Origin: JBBREP01 sp036501845
GTDB lineage: Bacteria; Actinomycetota; Acidimicrobiia; IMCC26256; PALSA-610
Reading direction: 5' to 3'
Length of the DNA stretch: 39,964 bases
Assembly: GCA_036501845.1 (NCBI GenBank)
Contig: DASXZO010000156.1
Span: 1-39,964 of the forward strand
Under the pieces are notes generated by a model. The model searched no databases and had not been told where the DNA came from. It saw only the letters and a program-made list of their open reading frames with translations. The number at the start of each line of letters is the position of its first letter. The first letter of the stretch is position 1. Shown here in pieces: positions 9,133 through 15,557 of this stretch. The translations under genes and the position numbers were made by a program.

Positions 9133-9675
9133 TCAGCGGGCCGTGATGCGCTCGTGCACGTGATGTTCCGCCGGCCCGCGGCCCAGCCGGCTCTCCATCA
9201 ACACGATCTCGCTCACTCGCCAGACCGGGCCGACGTGGTCGCCGTCGGGATGGTGCACGAGCTCGCGCACATCGGCCGGTCGGTCGAAGCGGGCGACGGT
9301 GAGGTGCGCGCGGAACGACGTGTCGTCGGCGGGAACGATCGATTCCGTGGCCGCGTCAACCGCGCCGGCGAGCGCGGTGAGCGGCGCACAACCCTCCGAC
9401 ACGCCGAGCCACAGCACGTTCGCTCGCGTGGGCCGCGCGAACGCGCCGACGCCACCGAGCCGTACGTGGAACGGGTCGAAGCGCACAGCGCGCAGGCGCG
9501 CGGCCGCGTCGTCGAGATCCACGTGATCGCCGAGAAAGCGCAACGTGAGATGCCACTGCGAGCGTGGCGTCCAGCGCGCCCGGTCGGTGGTCTGCGTGCG
9601 CAACCCATCGAGCGTGGTGGCCACGGCGTCGAGCACCGGCCCGGGTGGGACCACGGCAACAAATGCGCGCGCCAT
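9133..9675 (-). CDS. thpR: RNA 2',3'-cyclic phosphodiesterase (2H family)
   Basis: 2H-phosphoesterase of the LigT/ThpR type that opens 2',3'-cyclic phosphates at RNA ends. 180 residues, normal length. Both catalytic HxT motifs are present: HLTLRFLG with His42/Thr44 and HLTVARF with His124/Thr126, in the expected spacing. The family often sits between cinA and recA in actinobacteria and firmicutes, and the order is kept here apart from the inserted rsgA and VOC gene. ATG start at 9675. It diverges from the plus-strand rsgA, with about 200 bases between them. Its biological substrate in bacteria is not settled. Confidence 0.9.
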   Translation of the reverse strand: MARAFVAVVPPGPVLDAVATTLDGLRTQTTDRARWTPRSQWHLTLRFLGDHVDLDDAAARLRAVRFDPFHVRLGGVGAFARPTRANVLWLGVSEGCAPLTALAGAVDAATESIVPADDTSFRAHLTVARFDRPADVRELVHHPDGDHVGPVWRVSEIVLMESRLGRGPAEHHVHERITAR

Positions 9676-9755
9676 GCGAAAAACGCTATCGGCGCGTCGC
9701 GACCCCTTGTTATTGTCGCCACGACCTGACGCGACGGCCTCGAAGGGAGGGCGAC

Positions 9756-9833
9756 ATGCGAGCGATCCTTGCGGGCTCGGTTCGCCGTGCCCACCCGTCC
9801 CCCGCGCGCCGGGCCCTCGAGCCGACCGCCTGA
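9756..9833 (+). CDS. Possible 25-residue leader peptide upstream of rsgA
   Basis: A short frame starting ATG with a strong Shine-Dalgarno sequence (GGGAGG, 9744-9749, 6 bases before the ATG). It ends in TGA 48 bases before the rsgA GTG. The translation starts MRAILAGSVRRAHPSPARRA and is rich in Arg and Ala; it matches nothing I know. The only argument for translation is the quality of the ribosome-binding site and the place in the rsgA leader. It could be a leader peptide that tunes rsgA expression, or chance. Confidence 0.3.
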   Translation: MRAILAGSVRRAHPSPARRALEPTA

Positions 9834-9881
9834 CCGGTCGCTCCCCTTCCGTCCCGGCGCGCTCCTCATCGAGGAGCTGCC

Positions 9882-10940
9882 GTGACCGGCACCGAACACC
9901 CTGTTCTCGACGCGTACGGCTGGAGCGAACGCGTCGCCGTCCACCTCCCTACAACTGAAGTTCCGGCACGCGTCACTCGCGTCGACCGTGATCGCGCGGC
10001 GGCGATCACCGACACGGGCGAGGTCACTGTCGTCGGCCATCCACTGCCGGCCGTCGGCGACTGGCTCGCGCTCACGCCCACGGGTCGTTCCGACGGTGCA
10101 TACGGGATCGCGTACGTCGCGCCGCGGTGGTCGGAGATCACCCGGCTCGACCCCACGTCGTACAGCCACGACATCGACGTGTCGCAAGTGCTCGCGGCAA
10201 ACGTCGATCTCGTGTGCATCACCGCGCCGCTCGATCGGCCGCTAAGCGTCGCGCGCATCGAGCGCGAGTCGGTGGTGGCGTGGGAGACCGGCGCGCGCCC
10301 GGTGGTCGTGCTCACGAAGGCCGACCGGCACGACGATGCGCAGCGCGCCGCGGCCGAGCTCGGCGAGCGGCTGCTCGGCACCGACGTGCTCGTGACGGCG
10401 GCGATCGACGGCACGGGTATCGACGCGGTCGCGCAGCAGTTGCGGCCCGACCGCACCGCGCTGCTGCTCGGCGCATCGGGCGCCGGTAAGTCGACGCTCA
10501 CCAACGCGCTGCTCGGCGAGGAGCTCCTCGAGACGGGCGGCGTGCGCCGTCTCGACAATCGCGGGCGCCACACCACCACGGCGCGGTATCTCCTCGCGGT
10601 GCCCGGCGGTGGTGTGCTGATCGACACGCCGGGCATTCGCAGCGTCGGGCTCGCCGGTTCGGGTGACGGCATGGCCGCGGCCTTCGTCGACGTCGACGAG
10701 CTCGCGATCGCGTGCCGCTTCGACGACTGCGCGCACGACCGCGAACCTGGCTGCGCGGTGCGCCAAGCCGTCGACGATGGAGTCCTCGACGCCGACCGCC
10801 TGGCGAGCTGGCACAAGCTCCAACGCGAGTTCGCCGCGCACGAACGGCGCAGCGACCCGAGGGCCGCGGCCGAACACCGTGCCGCGGCGCGCCGCTTCAG
10901 TCGCGAGGTGCGCCGCAACACCGGGCGCAACCGCCCGTGA
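9882..10940 (+). CDS. rsgA: Ribosome small-subunit-dependent GTPase RsgA
   Basis: Late 30S-assembly GTPase. 352 residues with the circularly permuted G-motif order typical of the family. G4 TKAD (145-148) comes before G1 GASGAGKST (197-205), a switch region RGRHTTT (228-234), and G3 DTPG (248-251). The C-terminal zinc knuckle has Cys278, Cys283, His285 and Cys291. An N-terminal OB-like domain precedes the G domain, and a basic tail binds rRNA. The GTG at 9882 is supported by GAGGAG (9871-9876). It is the only plus-strand gene in the first 18 kb and interrupts the conserved cinA-thpR-recA order, suggesting insertion of an independently transcribed gene. A small upstream frame (9756-9833) may be its leader. 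Confidence 0.95.
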   Translation: MTGTEHPVLDAYGWSERVAVHLPTTEVPARVTRVDRDRAAAITDTGEVTVVGHPLPAVGDWLALTPTGRSDGAYGIAYVAPRWSEITRLDPTSYSHDIDVSQVLAANVDLVCITAPLDRPLSVARIERESVVAWETGARPVVVLTKADRHDDAQRAAAELGERLLGTDVLVTAAIDGTGIDAVAQQLRPDRTALLLGASGAGKSTLTNALLGEELLETGGVRRLDNRGRHTTTARYLLAVPGGGVLIDTPGIRSVGLAGSGDGMAAAFVDVDELAIACRFDDCAHDREPGCAVRQAVDDGVLDADRLASWHKLQREFAAHERRSDPRAAAEHRAAARRFSREVRRNTGRNRP

Positions 10941-10947
10941 GCGGGCG
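10932..10947. terminator. Short GC hairpin at the rsgA/VOC convergent junction
   Basis: CGCCCG and CGGGCG form a 6-bp stem with loop TGAG that contains the rsgA stop codon. It sits between two convergent genes, so a bidirectional terminator is plausible. It is short and has no T-run, so this is a weak call. Confidence 0.3.
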
Positions 10948-10963
10948 ATAAGCGATCACGTGG

Positions 10964-11323
10964 TCAGCAGCCCGCGCACACGCAGAACTCGTTGCCCTCC
11001 GGGTCGGCCATCACGATCCAGCCGCTGTCCTCGCCGATCTCGTTGATCCAACCGCTGATGCGGGTGGCGCCGAGCTGCTCCAGGCGCGCCACCTCGGCCT
11101 CGACGTCGAAGCCCGCTTCGTGGTCGAGGTCGAGGTGCAGCCGGTTCTTCACCGTCTTCGTCTCGGGCACGTGCTGCAAGATGAGCTTCGGGCCGTCGCC
11201 CGACTCGGGCACGAACGCGCGGTACTCGTTGAACGAGCCGTGGCGCCGGTAACCGAGGGTGGCGCACCAGAACGCCTCCATACGGTCGGCGTCGTTCACG
11301 TCAAGGTTCAGCGTGATGTGCAT
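10964..11323 (-). CDS. VOC-superfamily (glyoxalase-like) protein
   Basis: 119 residues, one vicinal-oxygen-chelate module of the glyoxalase/bleomycin-resistance type. It begins ITLNLDVNDADRMEAFWCA, the usual first beta strand and helix of the fold. It has NRLHLDLDH in the middle, with the metal-ligand-like His, and ends with the classic MADPEGNEFCVC strand. ATG start at 11323, 9 bases after the cinA stop, so cinA and this gene are probably co-transcribed. The substrate cannot be told from sequence; many such proteins in actinobacteria are uncharacterised. Confidence 0.85.
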   Translation of the reverse strand: MHITLNLDVNDADRMEAFWCATLGYRRHGSFNEYRAFVPESGDGPKLILQHVPETKTVKNRLHLDLDHEAGFDVEAEVARLEQLGATRISGWINEIGEDSGWIVMADPEGNEFCVCAGC

Positions 11324-11332
11324 GTGCGTTCC

Positions 11333-12580
11333 TCACGTCGGCGGCAGGGCGTCGAGCCGCAGCCGCAGCATGTTCAACAGCGAGATGGTGCCGAACTGGC
11401 GGATGCGGTCGCGGTCGCCGGGCAGGCGCGTGGTGACCGCCTCGGTCGGCACGCCCGGCAACGCCATCGCGAAGCACACGGTTCCCACCGCCACGCCGTC
11501 CTGTTCGGTCGGGCCGGCCACACCCGTGGCCGCGAGCGCCACGTCGCACTGCAGCACACGGCGCGCACCCTCGGCCATCTCCTTCGCCGCGGCTTCGCTC
11601 ACCACAGATGGCGCGGTCACGTCGAGCACGTCGCGCTTCACGTCGGTGGCGTACGACACCACGGCACCCTTGAACACGTCGCTCGCGCCGGGCACGTTCA
11701 CGATGCGCGAGCTGATGAGCCCGCCGGTGAGCGACTCGGCGATGCCGAGCGTCCAGCCGCGACCGCGCAGCCGGTCGAGCACCGCGAACTCCATCGTCTC
11801 GTCGTCGACCCCGAAGATCAGATCACCTAGGATCGCACGCAGTTCGGTTTCTTCGGCGAGCGCGAGCGCGTTCGCGTCCGTGGCCGTGGCACCCTTCGCG
11901 GTCACGCGCACCACGAGGCCTTCGATGCCGCGCGCCAGGAACGCGATCGTGGGATTGCCCGACTCCTCGAGCGCGTCGACACGGTGCGCAACCATCTCGG
12001 CAAGCGCCGATTCGCTCGTGCCCCACGTCTTCAATACGCGCGACACGATCACCGACGTCTCGCCACTCCGACGCAGCAGGTTGGGGAGCACCTGCTCGTC
12101 GACCATCTTCTGCATCTCGTAGGGCACGCCGGGCACCGCGTAGATCACCTTGCCGTCGACCTCGCCGCGCACGCCGGGCGCCGTACCGATCGGATTCGGG
12201 ATGGCGTCGCCGCCCTTCGGCACGTCGGCCTGGCGCAGGTTGTTCTGCGGCATGTCGCGCAGGCGCACCTTGAACATCGTGGCGATCTGCTCGGCGAGCT
12301 CGTCGTGGCGCTCGAGCGGCACGCCCATCACCTCGGCGATCGCCTCGCGCGTCACGTCGTCCTGAGTGGGGCCGAGCCCGCCACACACGATCAGCGCGTC
12401 GGAGCGCGACAGCAACTCGCGCATCGCCGCCACCATGCGCGGCAGGTTGTCGCCCACCACGCGGTGCTCGTAGCTGTCGATGCCGTGCTCGGCCAGCCGC
12501 TCGCCGATCCACGCCGAGTTGGTGTCGACGATCTGACCGAGCAAGAGCTCCGTGCCGATGGCAAGAACTTCACAACGCAT
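11333..12580 (-). CDS. cinA: CinA-type competence/damage-inducible protein
   Basis: 415 residues with two domains. The N-terminal MoaB/MogA-like (COG1058) domain has GTELLLGQIVDTN, VCGGLGPTQDD and VPGVPYEM. The C-terminal PncC-type nicotinamide-nucleotide amidase domain shows AESLTGGLIS and ATGVAGPTEQDGVAVGT. Members remove oxidised pyridine-nucleotide products such as NMN; the competence link is known mainly in other phyla. ATG at 12580 fits the family start MRCEVLAIGTELL. Its ribosome-binding site AAGAGG (6 bases upstream) lies inside the first copy of a 94-bp tandem repeat. A GTG at 12607, also in the repeat, is in frame and would add nine residues. The linkage to pgsA and recA is the conserved one. 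Confidence 0.94.
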   Translation of the reverse strand: MRCEVLAIGTELLLGQIVDTNSAWIGERLAEHGIDSYEHRVVGDNLPRMVAAMRELLSRSDALIVCGGLGPTQDDVTREAIAEVMGVPLERHDELAEQIATMFKVRLRDMPQNNLRQADVPKGGDAIPNPIGTAPGVRGEVDGKVIYAVPGVPYEMQKMVDEQVLPNLLRRSGETSVIVSRVLKTWGTSESALAEMVAHRVDALEESGNPTIAFLARGIEGLVVRVTAKGATATDANALALAEETELRAILGDLIFGVDDETMEFAVLDRLRGRGWTLGIAESLTGGLISSRIVNVPGASDVFKGAVVSYATDVKRDVLDVTAPSVVSEAAAKEMAEGARRVLQCDVALAATGVAGPTEQDGVAVGTVCFAMALPGVPTEAVTTRLPGDRDRIRQFGTISLLNMLRLRLDALPPT

Positions 12581-12581
12581 T

Positions 12582-12768
12582 TTCTGCCTCTTGTTCGCTT
12601 CGCTCACGGGCCGGCGGGCCTCCCCTCGCTCCGTCGCGCGTGACGGGGGTTGCGGGTTCGCGGTCGCTCGGCTGGTTCTGCCTCTTGTTCGCTTCGCTCA
12701 CGGGCCGGCGGGCCTCCCCTCGCTCCGTCGCCGTGGCGGCGGTTGCGGGTTCGCGGTCGCTCGGCTGG
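12582..12768. repeat. 94-bp tandem duplication upstream of cinA
   Basis: Two head-to-tail copies, 12582-12675 and 12676-12768. They are nearly identical except for a short patch in the middle (about 12636-12646 against 12730-12739). The unit is purine-rich on the minus strand and contains GAGCGAAGCGAAC and AAGAGGCAG words. It fills the gap between the methyltransferase stop and cinA, and its first copy provides the cinA ribosome-binding site. Confidence 0.9.
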
Positions 12769-12783
12769 GCTGGGGCTGACAAC

Positions 12784-13455
12784 CTAGAGCGAGGTGCGCG
12801 ACAACACCCACAGCCATTGCTCGTGACCGAACGGCGTGTCGTCGTCGACGAGTGCATGCTCCACGATCTCGAATCCGGCGGTGCGCAGCAGGGCGATCGT
12901 GTCGTCGACGTCGAAGCTGTTCGTGAACGACTTCGTTCCCGCGAAGCCAAGGAAGTCTTCCTCGTCCCAGCCGGCCGAGTCGCTCCGCCCGAGCGACGCC
13001 AGAAACCATCCGCCGGGGCGTAGCCAGGTGGCGAAGCGACCGAACAACTCGACGTATTCGGAACGCGGCACATGGGTGAGCGAATACAGCGCGACGATCG
13101 CGTCGAGCCAGCCCGGAGCGACACCGGTGTACGCCGCGAAGTCGCCCACCTCGAAGCGCGCCCCCACCACGTGCTCGCGCGCCAATGCGATCTGGCGCTC
13201 CGACACGTCGACACCCACGACCTCGTAGCCGAGACTCACCAAGTGGGCGGCGGTCGGCACGCCGGGTCCGCAACCCGCGTCGAGCACTCTCGAGCCCGGC
13301 GCGAGCCGGTCGGTCAGCAAGTCGAGCCACACGTCACGCGGATCGGCATCACGTCGGTCGCGCACCGCCGCGAGGTAGCCGTCGGCGATGCGGTCGTAGC
13401 CGCGGCGCACGATGTCGACGACCTCGTCGTGGTTGCGGCCGGATGATTCAGGCAC
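12784..13455 (-). CDS. Class I SAM-dependent methyltransferase
   Basis: 223 residues with a Rossmann-type methyltransferase core. Motif I is VLDAGCGPGVPTA (about residues 58-70), followed by an acidic motif II region (VVGVDVSERQIALA). GDFAAY and an IVALYSLTHVPRSEY post-motif region lead to LRPGGWFLASLG, typical for the Methyltransf_11/25 group that acts on small molecules. A segment GRSDSAGWDEEDFLGF is common in actinobacterial members of unknown substrate. The GTG start at 13455 lies 3 bases after the pgsA stop, indicating co-transcription. This gene is an extra between pgsA and cinA relative to the usual order. Function beyond methyl transfer is not known. Confidence 0.88.
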   Translation of the reverse strand: MPESSGRNHDEVVDIVRRGYDRIADGYLAAVRDRRDADPRDVWLDLLTDRLAPGSRVLDAGCGPGVPTAAHLVSLGYEVVGVDVSERQIALAREHVVGARFEVGDFAAYTGVAPGWLDAIVALYSLTHVPRSEYVELFGRFATWLRPGGWFLASLGRSDSAGWDEEDFLGFAGTKSFTNSFDVDDTIALLRTAGFEIVEHALVDDDTPFGHEQWLWVLSRTSL

Positions 13456-13458
13456 GCG

Positions 13459-14109
13459 CTACTTGTCGCGCTGCCAGTCGACGTAGCCGTGCTGCAGGAT
13501 CTGCAGACCCGACAACACCGTGAGGATCACTGCCGCGGCAAGGCAAAGCTGCTGCACGCCGACCCACGACGAGGTGAATGGCAGCACCACGAAGCCGACC
13601 GCGCTGTATTGCGTGAACGCCTTGTACTTCCCGAGTCGCTGCGCGGGCATCACCACGCCGCGCTTGCCGGCGACCGAACGGTAGATTGAGATGCCGATCT
13701 CGCGCGCCGCGATCAGCAGCACCGGCCACCAGAGGATGTCGCCGCGTGCCGCGAGCACGCCGAGACCACCGAGCACGATCATCTTGTCGGCGAGCGGGTC
13801 GAGGAACGCGCCGCTGCGCGTGGCGCCGTCGCGGCGCGCGAGCCAACCGTCGAGGCTGTCGCTCGAAGTGACCCCGAACCACAACGCCAGGTTCAGCCAG
13901 TTCGAGCCGTTGCGATAGATCAACGCGAGCGTGGGCAGCGCGATCGCGATGCGAGCGATGGTGACGGCATTGGCCGGCGTGGCGATCGCGCTCTGGCCGA
14001 AGCGCTTGCGGATTGCTGCGGTTGCGGCGGTGGCCGCGCTCGCGGCACCAGTACCAGCGGCACCCGTGCCGGTGCCCGCGGTGTTGGCCGGCTGCGACGT
14101 CGCGGTCAT
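13459..14109 (-). CDS. pgsA: CDP-alcohol phosphatidyltransferase (phosphatidylglycerophosphate synthase)
   Basis: 216 residues, an integral membrane enzyme making phosphatidylglycerophosphate from CDP-diacylglycerol and glycerol 3-phosphate. The CDP-alcohol phosphotransferase motif is seen as DGWLAR...GAFLDPLADK, with all three conserved Asp. The spacer between AR and G has seven residues rather than the usual eight, a small departure worth noting. Several hydrophobic helices follow. The N-terminus has an Ala/Thr/Gly-rich leader of about 35 residues not found in the core family. The ATG at 14109 overlaps the rimO stop (ATGA), which fixes the start. The neighbours ftsK, rimO, cinA and recA match the conserved pgsA context. 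Confidence 0.9.
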   Translation of the reverse strand: MTATSQPANTAGTGTGAAGTGAASAATAATAAIRKRFGQSAIATPANAVTIARIAIALPTLALIYRNGSNWLNLALWFGVTSSDSLDGWLARRDGATRSGAFLDPLADKMIVLGGLGVLAARGDILWWPVLLIAAREIGISIYRSVAGKRGVVMPAQRLGKYKAFTQYSAVGFVVLPFTSSWVGVQQLCLAAAVILTVLSGLQILQHGYVDWQRDK

Positions 14110-15455
14110 CGTGCCCGGTCCAGTGCCACGGCGGTGACACTCGCGAACAGGTCGGTGCCGTCGCAACCGTGCACCGACGCGCGCACCGTGGTGCCCGCCA
14201 CGGTCTCGCCCTCGGACGCGTCGACATGCACAAGACCGTCGATCTCCGGCGCCTCGCGGTACGAGCGACCAACTGCCACGCCCGTGTCGCTGTCGACGCG
14301 ATCGATCAGCACGTCGACCGGTGCACCGACGAGCGCGGCACGTGCCGCGCCGGTGATCGGCTCCTGCACGTCGTGCAGCTCGGCGAGCCGCTCGCGCACG
14401 ACGTCGGCCGCGAGCTCACCGTCGAGGTTTGCGGCCGCAGTGCCTTCTTCACGCGAGAACGAGAAGAAGCCGGCCCAGTCGAGTTGCGCGGCTTCGACGA
14501 ACTCGAGCAACTCGTCGTGCATCGCCTCGGTCTCGCCCGGGAAGCCGCTGATGAAGCTCGATCGGAACGTTGCCTGCGGTTCGTCGCGCCGGATGCGCGC
14601 GATCAGATCGAGGAACTGCTCGCCGCTCCCCCATCGCTTCATGCGGCGCAGCAGCGGGCGCGACGCGTGCTGCAACGAGAGATCGAAGTAGGGCACCACG
14701 GACGGCAGCTCGAGCATCGTGGCAACGAGCGGGTCGTGCACTTCGGACGGATAGAGGTAGAGCAGCCGGATGCGTTCGAGACCGTCGGCGCGCAACGTGT
14801 CGAGGCGGCGCAGCAGCGGTTCGAGCGCTCCGGGCGTGCCCGTGTCGCGGCCGAACCAGGCGAGATCCTGGGCCACGAGCACGATCTCGCGCACGCCGCC
14901 CTCCACGAGTGCACGGGCCTCACGCTCGATCGATTCTGGCTCCCGTGAGCGCTGGGCGCCCCGAAAGGTAGGAATCGCGCAGAACGCGCACGCGCGGTCG
15001 CAGCCCTCGGCGACCTTCAGATACGCCCACGGCACGTCGGGCACGCCGCGCGGCAGGTCGAGCAGCGACACCGGCTCGGTCGGTTTACGGCCGAGTGTCA
15101 CCGGGACGCCGACGCCCATCTGCTGAGAAATCGTCGACTGGCCGGCGAAGCCCACCACCGCGTCGGCCTCCGGGAGCGCCGCGGCGAGCTCGTCGCCGTA
15201 GCGCTCGGCCATGCAGCCGGTAGCCACGAGCCGGGCACCCGGCTTGCGCTCCGCACCCAGGCTGAGCAGGACTTCCACCGATTCCTCACGCGCCGCCTCG
15301 ATGAAGGCGCACGTGTTCACGACCACCACGTCGGCCTCCGACGCGGCGCGCGCGGGCTCGAGACCGTCGGCGCGAAGTTGCGCGACGATCTTGTCGGAGT
15401 CGACGGCGTTTTTGGGGCAGCCGAGCGTCTCCACCCAATATTTGGGCCCGGTCAC
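14106..15455 (-). CDS. rimO: Ribosomal protein S12 methylthiotransferase
   Basis: Radical-SAM enzyme that methylthiolates an Asp of ribosomal protein S12. 449 residues. The N-terminal UPF0004 domain begins VETLGCPKNAVDSD with Cys13, Cys49 and Cys81 for the auxiliary cluster. The radical-SAM cysteines are Cys152, Cys156 and Cys159 in EGCDRACAFCAIPTFRG. SGFPGET and a C-terminal TRAM domain follow. The PKN after the first Cys separates RimO from MiaB (which has QMN); both paralogues are present in this window. GTG start at 15455. A 102-base gap separates it from ftsK, and it is coupled to pgsA by an ATGA overlap. Confidence 0.95.
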   Translation of the reverse strand: MTGPKYWVETLGCPKNAVDSDKIVAQLRADGLEPARAASEADVVVVNTCAFIEAAREESVEVLLSLGAERKPGARLVATGCMAERYGDELAAALPEADAVVGFAGQSTISQQMGVGVPVTLGRKPTEPVSLLDLPRGVPDVPWAYLKVAEGCDRACAFCAIPTFRGAQRSREPESIEREARALVEGGVREIVLVAQDLAWFGRDTGTPGALEPLLRRLDTLRADGLERIRLLYLYPSEVHDPLVATMLELPSVVPYFDLSLQHASRPLLRRMKRWGSGEQFLDLIARIRRDEPQATFRSSFISGFPGETEAMHDELLEFVEAAQLDWAGFFSFSREEGTAAANLDGELAADVVRERLAELHDVQEPITGAARAALVGAPVDVLIDRVDSDTGVAVGRSYREAPEIDGLVHVDASEGETVAGTTVRASVHGCDGTDLFASVTAVALDRAR

Positions 15456-15557
15456 GCTCGCAAGGTTACAAGTGGGCGTGCGGCTCTGACCCGCCCGTGA
15501 CCAGCCGCGTTACGTGTTGACCCGGTGTGGTGGGCCGGGTCTGGCGCACGGGTCTGG

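Noticed and set aside
8877..9146. Plus-strand open frame of 89 codons in the thpR-recA gap
   Set aside because: No ribosome-binding site, composition is Gly/Ala/Arg low-complexity, and it runs antisense into the thpR 3' end.
13790..13870. One-residue-shorter spacer in the PgsA catalytic motif as a sign of a dead enzyme
   Set aside because: All three Asp, both Gly and the AR pair are present and the rest is normal; a small spacing change is more likely a lineage variant.
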